IMG/VR virus record: IMGVR_UViG_3300032240_001991 | Location: 159,128 to 223,127 of that record | DNA from: a virus | DNA length: 64,000 nucleotides | Direction: 5' to 3' (one strand) | In this document: one piece after another, positions 17,984-26,050 of the stretch | Layout: each line of letters begins with the position of its first letter | Position numbering within the stretch: position 1 is the stretch's first letter | The notes under the pieces: generated by a model | What the model was told of the DNA's origin: nothing | The model's input: the letters and a program-made list of their open reading frames with translations, nothing else | Database searches by the model: none | Made by a program: the position numbers and the translations under genes

Positions 17984-18057
17984 GCTCTCATAGTATAAAG
18001 GTATTACACCGCTTTGGTAAAGCGGAAACACAGGATCGATACCTGTTGAGAGCACCA
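17984..18057 (+). tRNA. tRNA-Thr(GGU)
   Basis: Acceptor GCTCTCA/TGAGAGC, anticodon loop TTGGTAA in CCGCT/AGCGG, encoded ACCA. Confidence 0.88.
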
Positions 18058-18066
18058 AACATCAAT

Positions 18067-18140
18067 GGTGACAGTAGATCAATGGTAGATCCCCGGATTG
18101 TGATTCCGGTCGTTGTGGGTTCAAATCCCATCTGTCACCC
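18067..18140 (+). tRNA. tRNA-His(GUG)
   Basis: Acceptor GGTGACA/TGTCACC, anticodon loop TTGTGAT in CCGGA/TCCGG, C73 as expected for bacterial tRNA-His. The full CCA is not clearly encoded (CCAAA follows). Confidence 0.85.
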
Positions 18141-18150
18141 CAAAAATAAA

Positions 18151-18226
18151 GCCCTTGTAGTGAAATGGATTATCACGCTACTCTACGAAAGTTGTATTCT
18201 AGGTTCAAATCCTAGCAAGGGCGCCA
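18151..18226 (+). tRNA. tRNA-Arg(ACG)
   Basis: Acceptor GCCCTTG/CAAGGGC, anticodon loop CTACGAA, T-arm TAGG-TTCAAAT-CCTA, encoded GCCA. One mismatch in the anticodon stem. Confidence 0.85.
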
Positions 18227-18232
18227 AATAAC

Positions 18233-18261
18233 TTGACATAGTAATTTATTGGTGCTATATT
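18233..18261 (+). promoter_or_regulatory. Sigma70-like promoter
   Basis: TTGACA, 17-nt spacer, TATATT. It lies about 25 nt before tRNA-Ser and fits host RNA polymerase. Confidence 0.75.
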
Positions 18262-18285
18262 CATTTGTATAATTATAAGATTAAC

Positions 18286-18375
18286 GGAAGCGTGGTCGAG
18301 AGGTTTATGGCTCTAGTCTTGAAAACTAGCGAAGGTTAATGCCTTCCGTAGGTTCAAATCCTACCGCTTCCGCCA
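18286..18375 (+). tRNA. tRNA-Ser(UGA)
   Basis: Acceptor GGAAGCG/CGCTTCC, anticodon loop CTTGAAA in CTAGT/ACTAG, class II long variable arm, encoded GCCA. Confidence 0.93.
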
Positions 18376-18405
18376 TAATTTTATTTTATCTTAAAAATAA
18401 AAGGT

Positions 18406-18413
18406 ATTAAATA
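18406..18413 (+). promoter_or_regulatory. Late-type promoter box
   Basis: ATTAAATA lies 8 nt before the ATG at 18422 with no ribosome-binding site between. Confidence 0.45.
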
Positions 18414-18421
18414 CTCTTATT

Positions 18422-18787
18422 ATGAACCTGTTAATACTACTGTTTATGTTACAACTCAAGCATTATTATGCTGATTTTGTAATACAAACTTACGAACAAA
18501 CTATCAAAAAAGGTATCTACGGAAACAAATGTGGTATTAGCCATAGCTTTGATCACATTTGGTATTCCTGGGTTGTGTTGTTGATCTATAGTCTATTTTT
18601 TCACGTTAGTTACTGGATTGTTTTAATACTTCCTTTAATTGAAGGAATTATACATTACCACATTGATTACTGTAAAGTACACTATGGAACAAAGGATATG
18701 AAGAATCCGTTGTTCTGGAATCAATTTGGGCTGGATCAATTAGGCCATCAATTAACCTACATAGGTATGGTTTGGTATCTATTATAA
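18422..18787 (+). CDS. DUF3307-like membrane protein
   Basis: A 121-aa protein with three to four hydrophobic segments (about residues 1-12, 45-80, 105-121). HYYADFVIQTYEQ near the start and NPLFWNQFGLDQLGHQLTY near the end match the conserved His/Asp/Gln positions of DUF3307 proteins, which are common in phages and of unknown function. It lies between tRNA-Ser and the curli locus. Confidence 0.65.
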   Translation: MNLLILLFMLQLKHYYADFVIQTYEQTIKKGIYGNKCGISHSFDHIWYSWVVLLIYSLFFHVSYWIVLILPLIEGIIHYHIDYCKVHYGTKDMKNPLFWNQFGLDQLGHQLTYIGMVWYLL

Positions 18788-18813
18788 CCCAAGAGATCTT
18801 GCTATAAAATATC

Positions 18814-18821
18814 ATTAAATA
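18814..18821 (+). promoter_or_regulatory. Late-type promoter box of the curli locus
   Basis: ATTAAATA lies 28 nt before the csgF-like ATG. It leaves room for a true leader carrying the hairpin at 18824-18846. Confidence 0.45.
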
Positions 18822-18823
18822 TT

Positions 18824-18846
18824 GGTGATACGGGGAGAGTATCACT
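18824..18846 (+). promoter_or_regulatory. Hairpin presenting the ribosome-binding site
   Basis: GTGATAC (18825-18831) pairs with GTATCAC (18839-18845), and the outer G-T can extend it. The 7-nt loop GGGGAGA is the only Shine-Dalgarno for the ATG at 18850. A stem of this length could tune translation of the first curli gene. Confidence 0.55.
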
Positions 18847-18849
18847 GAT

Positions 18850-19329
18850 ATGAAAAAGGTATTAACTTTACTTCTAGTCTCATTGCCACTTAGTGCAATG
18901 TCCGCAGAACTTATATACGAGTTCAAAGATCCTGCCTTTAACGGTATAGGATGGAGCAGCCACGCTCTAACGATTGAGAGTATTGAAAAAAGTCGCCGTG
19001 ATTCTATCAAGGCAGAAAAACAGGCAGAGATAGATAAGCTAGCAGCAGAAGCAGCTAATACTCCGTTAAACAGATTTATGGCTTTATTTCAAAGTCAAGT
19101 TTACGCACAATTAGCTACACAACTATCAAACAATTTATTTAAAAATAACTGTAACGCTAGTGATGGAACTGCTATTCCAGGTTGTGTAAATCCAGTAACC
19201 GGTACGTTTCAACTTGATGGCAACACAGTGACTTGGCTCAAAGGTGTTGATAGTGTTACATTAACTGTAGTTGATAGTAACGGTACTATTACTAAGATTG
19301 AAGTACCAATTGCTAGTTTTGCCTTTTAA
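18850..19329 (+). CDS. csgF: CsgF-like curli assembly factor
   Basis: A 159-aa secreted protein; CsgF of E. coli is 138 aa and anchors the curli nucleator at the outer-membrane CsgG pore. A Sec signal peptide (MKKVLTLLLVSLPLSAMSA) is followed by ELIYEFKDPAFNGIGWS, matching mature CsgF, whose N-terminus inserts in CsgG. The TPLNRFMALFQSQVYAQLA segment and the C-terminal beta-rich part follow. The csgG-like gene starts 3 nt after its stop, which strengthens the call. Confidence 0.88.
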   Translation: MKKVLTLLLVSLPLSAMSAELIYEFKDPAFNGIGWSSHALTIESIEKSRRDSIKAEKQAEIDKLAAEAANTPLNRFMALFQSQVYAQLATQLSNNLFKNNCNASDGTAIPGCVNPVTGTFQLDGNTVTWLKGVDSVTLTVVDSNGTITKIEVPIASFAF

Positions 19330-19332
19330 CTT

Positions 19333-20163
19333 ATGAATATACTACAAAAAATATTAATAGTTATCATGGCTGTAGGACTAACTGCATGTAATACCTTTAG
19401 GCCTTTGCAGAACCCTAACCACGGAAGCCAGGCTCGACCAGTAAGTGTAGCCGCTAAGGCATTTAGTAAGGTACCAGCTCCAGCTGGTCCTCCAGTGATA
19501 GTAGCCGTATACGGATTTAAAGATTTAACTGGACAAAGAAAAAGCAGTAGCACAGTTAGCAGTTTTAGTACCGCAGTAACACAAGGTGCTGATGCTTACC
19601 TAGTTAAGACCATGATGGATGTTGGAAACAGTCAATGGTTTACTGTAGTTGAGCGTGTAGGTTTAGATAATTTATTAAAAGAACGTCAAATGATCAAGCA
19701 GACACGCGAAATCTACGAAGGTGATAAAGCGCGTATGCTACCGCCTATGAGCCTCGCTGGTGTAATAGTAGAAGGTGGAATCGTTGATTATAACAGTAAT
19801 ATCTTAACAGGTGGCACAGGTGCACGTATGTTAGGTATTGGACCTTACACCAAGTACAGCCAAGACGTTGTAGTAATTAATTTACGATTAGTTAGCGTAA
19901 GTAACGGTGAAGTATTACTAAGCGTAACTATCGAAAAGAACTTATTGAGTACTAACGATAGTATCACTGCATTAAAGTTCTTTAATCAAAGCACAGAAGC
20001 TTTTGAATTTGATTCTGGACAGGCTTATAACGAGCCTGCCAATTATGCATTAAGATCTGCAATTGAACAAGGAGTTGTAGAGCTTATAAAACAAGGTGAG
20101 AAAAAAGGTTTGTGGAAATACAAATCAAAAGATAGTCCAATAACAGGAGAGGTTAAGAAATGA
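19333..20163 (+). CDS. csgG: CsgG-like curli secretion lipoprotein
   Basis: A 276-aa protein, the same length as CsgG (277). The N-terminus ends in the lipobox LTAC, so it is an outer-membrane lipoprotein. VIVAVYGFKDLTGQ, FTVVERVGLDNLLKERQM, GGIVDYNSNILTGG and ARMLGIGPYTKYSQD follow the order of CsgG, the nonameric pore of type VIII secretion. It overlaps the next gene's start by 4 nt. Together with CsgF and two curlin-repeat proteins it forms a minimal export system; CsgE and CsgC were not seen. Confidence 0.92.
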   Translation: MNILQKILIVIMAVGLTACNTFRPLQNPNHGSQARPVSVAAKAFSKVPAPAGPPVIVAVYGFKDLTGQRKSSSTVSSFSTAVTQGADAYLVKTMMDVGNSQWFTVVERVGLDNLLKERQMIKQTREIYEGDKARMLPPMSLAGVIVEGGIVDYNSNILTGGTGARMLGIGPYTKYSQDVVVINLRLVSVSNGEVLLSVTIEKNLLSTNDSITALKFFNQSTEAFEFDSGQAYNEPANYALRSAIEQGVVELIKQGEKKGLWKYKSKDSPITGEVKK

Positions 20164-20951
20164 GACAGTATATCGCAGCAGCACTGATGATTGCTAGCCT
20201 GCCAGCGTTAGCAGATGTTACTCCAGTAACTCCGCCTGCAGCACCAACGATTCCCGTAACTGCTACGGTCAGTCCAAATGCTACAGCAGCTTTAGCTGAA
20301 GGTTCAACAAACAGTGTTTTTATTAATCAGTCAGGCGAAAATCCTAATGTTAATATTGAACAGACCGGTGCAGGTAACAAATTAGGAACTCAGGGTTCCC
20401 CAGTACTACTAAATGGTCGTGATCAAGTAGTCATTACTAAACAGGTTGGTAGCAACAACTCAGTTGCGCTATCTGTAACAAATGACACCACTGGTAACAA
20501 TGTAGGTGCTACTACCGTAATTCAACAGATTGGAAACATGAACACTGTTGATGCAGCATGTGGCAACGGTACAACCAGCGGCGGAGTTGGTCTAACCAAC
20601 TGCCGTAACGCTAACTTAAACTGGAAATTTACAGGAAATTCAAACAGCCTGCAATTTCGCGGAACAGGTAATAATGTTGATAGTGCCATTACAGTAAGTG
20701 GTAGCAGTAACAGCTTTGGTATTGATGCAGTTGGAAATAATCACAGCGAAACACTTATGGTTAGCGGTGATCAAAACTCCTTTAACATCAGTCAGAAGAG
20801 CACAGGTGCTGCAGGAAGCAGTGTATTGTTTGATCTAACAGGTACAGCTAACTCTGTAACTGTCAGCCAAGGCGGCAGTGTTGACAACGTGCTAAATGTT
20901 AGAAGCACAGCCAACACCGGCGTATGGAATATCAAACAAGGAAATCAATGA
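20160..20951 (+). CDS. Curlin-repeat secreted protein 1
   Basis: A 263-aa protein with a signal peptide (MRQYIAAALMIASLPALA), a Pro/Thr-rich spacer and imperfect curlin-type repeats, for example NSVFINQSGENPNVNIEQTG, NQVVITKQVGSNNSV and NSFNISQKSTG. The Gln/Asn/Gly/Ser spacing is that of CsgA/CsgB amyloid subunits, though the repeats are more irregular and longer. It is probably exported through the CsgG pore next door. The stop overlaps the start of the FecR gene (ATGA). Confidence 0.82.
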   Translation: MRQYIAAALMIASLPALADVTPVTPPAAPTIPVTATVSPNATAALAEGSTNSVFINQSGENPNVNIEQTGAGNKLGTQGSPVLLNGRDQVVITKQVGSNNSVALSVTNDTTGNNVGATTVIQQIGNMNTVDAACGNGTTSGGVGLTNCRNANLNWKFTGNSNSLQFRGTGNNVDSAITVSGSSNSFGIDAVGNNHSETLMVSGDQNSFNISQKSTGAAGSSVLFDLTGTANSVTVSQGGSVDNVLNVRSTANTGVWNIKQGNQ

Positions 20952-22024
20952 AGTGGATAGCAGCAATTGCTATTCTTTTTTCAGTATCGGCTCAAGCAAG
21001 TATTGGGTCAATAACTGATCTAAATGGTGCTGCCACGATTAAACGTGGCAGTGCTATTTTTACTGCTGCCAAAGGTGCAGCAATAGAACAAAATGATCGC
21101 GTTGAAACTAAAAACGGTAAAGTAAAAATTACCTTCAACGACGATACTACTGTAAGCGTAGCAGAGCATAGCAGCTTAATAATAGACGACTTTGTTTATG
21201 ATCCTAAGTCTGGGGCCGGCAAATTAGGTCTTAAAGCAGCTGGCGGAACTGTTAGATATGTCAGTGGCGCTATAGCTCACAAAAATCCAAACGCGGTTAA
21301 TATTACTACACCAACTGCTGCTATTGCTGTTCGAGGAACAGACTTCGTAATGAGCGTAAATGAGATTGGTAGTAGTATGGTTATTCTTATGCCTAGCTGC
21401 GAGAATGGAGGATTAGGCGAAGTATGCACTAGCGGAGCAATTGATGTTGAAAGTGGTCCTAATACTGTTAGCATGAATCGTCCTTATCAGGCAACGCTAG
21501 TAGAGTCAACTGGACAACCTCCAACTCCACCTATTACTGTAAATTTATTTGCTACACCTGTAGGAAATAATCTTCAAATAAGCCCACCAAAAACTGAATC
21601 AGGTCAGAACGTAGTTGCTGCCGCAAGAGCTGCTGCACAAGCATCTGGTGTTACAAAAAATAGCAATACTAAAGATCCTTCCCCCGAACAACAAGCTGTA
21701 GCAACTGCTGCTCCTGTAACTCCCACAGCAGAAGTACAAACAAATACCAAGGTGCAAACAACTGCACAACAAGAGATTGTGGTAACAGCGACTAAATCTA
21801 ATAAGGATCCCTACCTATTAATAAAATGGGGAGATTCTGCGCAAACACAGCAGATTGGTTGGATATATGAAAGTATTAGTCCTAGCGGATTACATTACGA
21901 AAATGTTGATCTGCCAACTGATACTAATATTACTATCTGGGTTAGCCAAGACGGTGAAGGACACGGATATGCGTTTAGTCCATCGCCACAGGGAAGAATC
22001 AACATTATTCAAAGGTCAAACTAA
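20948..22024 (+). CDS. FecR-domain protein
   Basis: About 358 aa from MKWIAAIAILF (a longer frame from 20924 is rejected because 20948 gives the ATGA overlap and a clean signal peptide). The mature part starts SIGSITDLNGAATIKRG and runs through TTVSVAEHSSLIIDDF and TAAIAVRGTDFVMSV, the FecR fold often found beside CHASE2 cyclases. A Gln/Ala/Thr-rich linker (residues 190-280) and a C-terminal domain follow. It is likely periplasmic and may sense or control assembly; this is inference. Confidence 0.82.
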   Translation: MKWIAAIAILFSVSAQASIGSITDLNGAATIKRGSAIFTAAKGAAIEQNDRVETKNGKVKITFNDDTTVSVAEHSSLIIDDFVYDPKSGAGKLGLKAAGGTVRYVSGAIAHKNPNAVNITTPTAAIAVRGTDFVMSVNEIGSSMVILMPSCENGGLGEVCTSGAIDVESGPNTVSMNRPYQATLVESTGQPPTPPITVNLFATPVGNNLQISPPKTESGQNVVAAARAAAQASGVTKNSNTKDPSPEQQAVATAAPVTPTAEVQTNTKVQTTAQQEIVVTATKSNKDPYLLIKWGDSAQTQQIGWIYESISPSGLHYENVDLPTDTNITIWVSQDGEGHGYAFSPSPQGRINIIQRSN

Positions 22025-22683
22025 TGAAAACTTTAATTTTTTTTATTTTTTTATTTTTTTGCTCTTATAGCTGGGCAGACGTTAATTCTATTAATGTTAA
22101 CCAAACCGCTGGAAATAATAACTTAGTTACTATTAAGCAAAGTACAAAAAATAGTGCCAGTTCAAATTCAATAGACATAACACTACAAGGAGATTCAAAT
22201 AATCTCAATATTTCTCAAAGTGATATGAACGTTAACGATAACGGAGGTCATGTTGCTGTACTTGATGTGCAAGGTAATTCTAATAACATAACTGTACAAC
22301 AAAACAATCGTGGCGGATCAAATAGTGGTCATTCTACTGATAACACAGTAACAGGCAACGGTAATCAAGTGTCAATTACACAATCAGGAAATTTAGAAAA
22401 AAGTTTAGTTGAAAATATTCTTGGTGACAATAATATTACATCGGTTGAACAACATGGCGCAGGAATACATTATGCTGATATCACATTAACTGGGAACGGC
22501 CACTCTGTAACTGTGTCTCAAAGAGACGAAGGAACACATAACGCTACCATCAACTTAACTAATGTAGGAGGATCTAGTACAGCAACCTTAGTACAGACTG
22601 GAAATACTCCTCAAACTATAAGTATAGAACAACAATGTGCAAATTTATCAGGTTGTTCAGTAAACGTAACTCAGAGTCATTAA
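22024..22683 (+). CDS. Curlin-repeat secreted protein 2
   Basis: A 219-aa protein with signal peptide MKTLIFFIFLFFCSYSWA and repeats such as NSINVNQTAGNNNLVTIKQS, NNLNISQSDMN, NNITVQQNNRGG and NQVSITQSGN. These match the alternating Gln/Asn curlin pattern better than protein 1. The C-terminus carries two Cys (QQCANLSGCSV) that could form a disulfide. One subunit may nucleate and the other polymerise, as CsgB and CsgA do. It overlaps the preceding stop (TAATG). Confidence 0.85.
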   Translation: MKTLIFFIFLFFCSYSWADVNSINVNQTAGNNNLVTIKQSTKNSASSNSIDITLQGDSNNLNISQSDMNVNDNGGHVAVLDVQGNSNNITVQQNNRGGSNSGHSTDNTVTGNGNQVSITQSGNLEKSLVENILGDNNITSVEQHGAGIHYADITLTGNGHSVTVSQRDEGTHNATINLTNVGGSSTATLVQTGNTPQTISIEQQCANLSGCSVNVTQSH

Positions 22684-22684
22684 C

Positions 22685-24727
22685 ATGAAGAAAATATTAC
22701 TTAATCCGTGGTGGTCACTTTTAACATTAGTAGCCATTGTGCTGGTTAGAATTTGGGATCCTAGTTTTGTTGAAAGCGTAAGATTAAGATATTTTGATCA
22801 ATTAGTTACAAGTCGTCCTACTACAGAAATTCCGGTCAATGTTGTAAATGTAGACGAAGCTGCATTAGACAAATATGGTCAATGGCCGTTTAGTAGAGAT
22901 GTGTATGCTGATATAATTAAGGAGCTTTACGCTAGGAACGCAGGTCTAGTAGTTTTTAACGTACTGATGCCCGAGGCCGATCGTTTTAAGCAAGATGCCG
23001 TCCTCAGCAAAACCATGCAGGAATATCCTGTGGTACTACCCACACTAGGCAACAATAAGCAGAAAAATACTAGCGTAATAGCTCCAGCTACTGTAATAGG
23101 CGCTGATCCAAAAGGATTAGTTGCAGAATATCCTGGATTGATCGCTAATGTTCCTGAACTAGAACAGGCTGCTGTGGGTGTAGGAGTGGTTAATACTTTT
23201 CCTGAAATTGACGGCGTTGTTCGTCGTACTCCGTTAGTAATTTATAGTCAAGAGCATTTGAGACCAAGCCTTGCCCTAGAGGTGTTGCGTGTAGCAGCAG
23301 GGGATGCGGCTTTTCAAATCAAGCTAGACGAGAACGGCGTTAATGCTTTACGTATTCCTCAATTTGGTAAAATAACCACAGACAATATAAGTAGAGTCTG
23401 GATTGATTGGAGTCAACGCCCAAAGAGTTATAGTCTCGCTAATCTTCCTAAAGATTTTAATAAACAGATTGTTATAGTGGGTGCCAGTGCGGCAGGTATT
23501 GCTAATCCTGTAGCGACTAGTCGAGGTGAAATTTGGCCTCAAGATTTACAAGCATCAGTTATTGGAACTATGCTAGCCGGTTCTACCATTCAACGACCTG
23601 CATACGCTGACGCTTTAGAATTAGGCGTTCTAATTACGGCTGGCATTATATTAATTGTATTAGCAAGGTGGTTATATGTAGGTATTGTGGCTACAGTAAT
23701 TTTTGCTGTTGGCGGTGTATTAGGTAGTATGTATGTTTATCAACACTATCTATTTTTATTTGATGCTACTACTTTTACCGCAGGCATAATCTTAATTGCA
23801 TTACACGCTTACATGGTAAAATTTCTAGATGAGTTTTTTCAGAAGCAAATGATTAGAAAACAATTCCAAAGTTATCTAAGTCCAGACCTAGTCGCTAAAC
23901 TAATTAAAGATCCAAGCCTACTAAGATTAGGTGGTGAAGAAAAAGAATTGAGTATTATGTTTACTGATGTTCGTGGGTTTACTGCAATTAGCGAACACTA
24001 CGGTAAGAATGTACAAGGGCTAACGTCTATTATGAATCGCTATATGACTGCAATGACTAAAAGAATACTAGAGAATGACGGAACTCTAGACAAATATATT
24101 GGCGATGCTCAAATGGCATTTTGGAACGCTCCGCTTGATGAATCTAAGCACTGCAAAGATGCTGTTAAAAGTGCCTTAGATATGTTAGGAGACCTAGAGA
24201 AATTTAACAAGGAAGTTGAACTAGAAGGTGTTCCTCCTTTTGGTATGGGTATTGGAATTAATACCGGTGTAGTTGTAGTAGGTAATATGGGGTCTGAACA
24301 AAGGTTTGATTATACCTGCTTAGGTGACGCAGTAAATCTTGCTAGTAGACTTGAAGGACAAAGCAAAAACTACGGTGTCCTAATTGTATTAGGCCCGGTT
24401 ACTGCTGATCGTGTTAAAGACGAATACCAAGTTATAGAACTTGATTGCATTGCAGTCAAAGGAAAAACACAGGGTGTAAACATATTTACTGTGTTAGGTC
24501 CAATAGGTTGCGTAAGTCAAGAAGATGTAGACTTGCATAATCAAATGCTGTCTTATTATAGGGCAACAGATTTTAATACTGCAATAATATTATGTAATTC
24601 GTTAAAAGGAAAACTTAACGGATTAATGGATCAGTATTACGACATGTGGATGCAACGTTGCGAAGATATGAAGTGGACTACCTTATCAGAAGACTGGGAC
24701 GGAGTATATCGAGCTACTTCAAAATAA
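22685..24727 (+). CDS. CHASE2-domain class III adenylate/guanylate cyclase
   Basis: A 680-aa membrane sensor. An N-terminal membrane segment, a periplasmic CHASE2 domain (about residues 35-300), three membrane segments (about 305-380) and a class III cyclase domain (about 420-610) are in the canonical order. FTDVRGFTAISE and KYIGDAQMAFWNAP carry the metal-binding Asp residues, and YTCLGDAVNLASRLEG is the transition-state segment. It should make cAMP (or cGMP) in response to a periplasmic cue. It begins 2 nt after the second curlin gene, so it is part of the same operon. Confidence 0.92.
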   Translation: MKKILLNPWWSLLTLVAIVLVRIWDPSFVESVRLRYFDQLVTSRPTTEIPVNVVNVDEAALDKYGQWPFSRDVYADIIKELYARNAGLVVFNVLMPEADRFKQDAVLSKTMQEYPVVLPTLGNNKQKNTSVIAPATVIGADPKGLVAEYPGLIANVPELEQAAVGVGVVNTFPEIDGVVRRTPLVIYSQEHLRPSLALEVLRVAAGDAAFQIKLDENGVNALRIPQFGKITTDNISRVWIDWSQRPKSYSLANLPKDFNKQIVIVGASAAGIANPVATSRGEIWPQDLQASVIGTMLAGSTIQRPAYADALELGVLITAGIILIVLARWLYVGIVATVIFAVGGVLGSMYVYQHYLFLFDATTFTAGIILIALHAYMVKFLDEFFQKQMIRKQFQSYLSPDLVAKLIKDPSLLRLGGEEKELSIMFTDVRGFTAISEHYGKNVQGLTSIMNRYMTAMTKRILENDGTLDKYIGDAQMAFWNAPLDESKHCKDAVKSALDMLGDLEKFNKEVELEGVPPFGMGIGINTGVVVVGNMGSEQRFDYTCLGDAVNLASRLEGQSKNYGVLIVLGPVTADRVKDEYQVIELDCIAVKGKTQGVNIFTVLGPIGCVSQEDVDLHNQMLSYYRATDFNTAIILCNSLKGKLNGLMDQYYDMWMQRCEDMKWTTLSEDWDGVYRATSK

Positions 24728-24728
24728 A

Positions 24729-25025
24729 TTACTTATTATCTTCTCGGTTAATGCGCATTTCAGCTTGAATACGTTCTTTCTCAATGCGTTCGCCTCGCAA
24801 TTGCAAAGCTGTTTCTACTTTTTGATTAAGTCTTATCATATCGTTATCTAGCATACGAATACGATCAATAAGAGCAATAAGTGTTCCCATAGCTTGATCA
24901 ACAACAGGAGCAATTTCGCTAGTAGCCCAGGTCCAGACATAATAAACAAAGTATCCCATACCGCCTGCTGCAATAATAGGAAATCCGTATTGATTAATTG
25001 CTTTTACTAAAGATGTTCCGTCCAT
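24729..25025 (-). CDS. Small one-TM membrane protein, BhlA/holin-like
   Basis: A 98-aa protein with one hydrophobic segment (FPIIAAGGMGYFVYYVW, about residues 14-30) and a charged C-terminal coiled-coil. The layout resembles BhlA/UviB-type holin-like proteins. It is a paralogue of the gene just upstream (25031-25309), which also has ...YGFPI/VGFPI followed by ...GYFV. Both are antisense to the curli and cytochrome units. The holin role is inference. Confidence 0.55.
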   Translation of the reverse strand: MDGTSLVKAINQYGFPIIAAGGMGYFVYYVWTWATSEIAPVVDQAMGTLIALIDRIRMLDNDMIRLNQKVETALQLRGERIEKERIQAEMRINREDNK

Positions 25026-25030
25026 TTTAA

Positions 25031-25309
25031 TTAATCCTTACGTTGGTCTGCTTGATCTGCTCGAGCAATACGATTAAAATCTGGCTGTAACCCTAATGCA
25101 TGACTAACCTTTACATCAATACGATGTAGATCATTATTCATTGTATCTACTCGAGTATCTAACCCTTTAATAATATTACCCATGCTGCTAACACTAGACG
25201 TTACTCCGGCTAGAATAAATTTAAGAGTAAGGAATACAAAATAGCCTGCTGCTAGAGCCGCAGCAATTGGAAACCCAACATCAGTTACTATACTTAAAAA
25301 TTCATCCAT
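25031..25309 (-). CDS. Small one-TM membrane protein, BhlA/holin-like, paralogue
   Basis: A 92-aa protein with FPIAAALAAGYFVFLTLKF as the single membrane helix and a heptad-like charged tail (LDTRVDTMNNDLHRIDVK). The next minus-strand gene starts 5 nt after its stop. A TAAATA-type box on the minus strand lies upstream (25320-25335). The pair may form a two-component membrane-lesion or membrane-scaffold system. Confidence 0.55.
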   Translation of the reverse strand: MDEFLSIVTDVGFPIAAALAAGYFVFLTLKFILAGVTSSVSSMGNIIKGLDTRVDTMNNDLHRIDVKVSHALGLQPDFNRIARADQADQRKD

Positions 25310-25410
25310 TTTTTATTTCCTCTAAATATTTACCAAGGTTTGAAAGGTTTAAAAATTGGTATAAAATAGATTGCAATTTAAATTGAAATAAATTAAACTT
25401 GGTATATATT

Positions 25411-25418
25411 CATAAATA
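25411..25418 (+). promoter_or_regulatory. Late-type promoter box
   Basis: CATAAATA lies 20 nt before the ATG at 25439 with AGGAAA between. Confidence 0.45.
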
Positions 25419-25438
25419 TTTACAAATAGGAAACATTT

Positions 25439-26026
25439 ATGAGCATGTTAGACATTTTCAAAAAAGATAAAGTTGCAGAACAGGTTAAAAAAGTAGAAAC
25501 CGTAATTGAAAAAGACGTCAAGAAAGCAGAAAACTTTGTTCAGACGGAAGTTAAGAAAGTAGAAAACTTTGTTCAAGCTGAAGTTAAAAAAGCAGAAACT
25601 GAAGTTAAGAAGGTAGAAATGGTAGTTAAAGAAGCTGTGTTAGACTTTGAAAAATTGCTTAGTGAAGCAGAAGTAATTGCTGAGAAAGCGATGAAAGACG
25701 TTCACATGGCTAGAGCACTTTACGAAAAAGCATTAACCCGTGCATCAACTGCTGCACAAAAAGTAAAGGAAGTGGCAGAAGCACATGCCAAGTATGCACA
25801 AGAACAGGCAGACAAAGCACTACTTCGAGTTGAACGTGCTAGTAAAATGGCACTAACTGTTAGTGGTGGCATTCCTGAAATTCCAAAGTTAAATTCTGAG
25901 GATATTGTATATTCACCTACTCCTGCGGTTGAGTCCTCTGCTCCGCAGCCGGCAACTGTACCAGTTAGTACACAAACACCAATGGTACTAAAACTCGATA
26001 ATTCTACACTTACTATTAAAGCATAG
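25439..26026 (+). CDS. Lys/Glu-rich coiled-coil protein
   Basis: A 195-aa protein. Residues about 10-70 consist of short KKVE/KKAE repeats such as VKKVENFVQAEVKKAE, followed by an Ala-rich helix to about 140 and a Pro/Ser/Thr-rich tail. No signal peptide. The repeat pattern indicates a long helical rod, similar to phasin-like proteins, but no family is certain. It lies beside membrane and cytochrome genes. Confidence 0.6.
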   Translation: MSMLDIFKKDKVAEQVKKVETVIEKDVKKAENFVQTEVKKVENFVQAEVKKAETEVKKVEMVVKEAVLDFEKLLSEAEVIAEKAMKDVHMARALYEKALTRASTAAQKVKEVAEAHAKYAQEQADKALLRVERASKMALTVSGGIPEIPKLNSEDIVYSPTPAVESSAPQPATVPVSTQTPMVLKLDNSTLTIKA

Positions 26027-26037
26027 CATTATCAATT

Positions 26038-26045
26038 ACTAAATA
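26038..26045 (+). promoter_or_regulatory. Late-type promoter box
   Basis: ACTAAATA lies exactly 5 nt before the ATG at 26051 and no ribosome-binding site lies between, so a leaderless message is predicted. Confidence 0.45.
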
Positions 26046-26050
26046 TCGAT

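Noticed and set aside
18046-18231. Open frame over tRNA-His and tRNA-Arg
   Set aside because: It consists of tRNA sequence and has no coding support.
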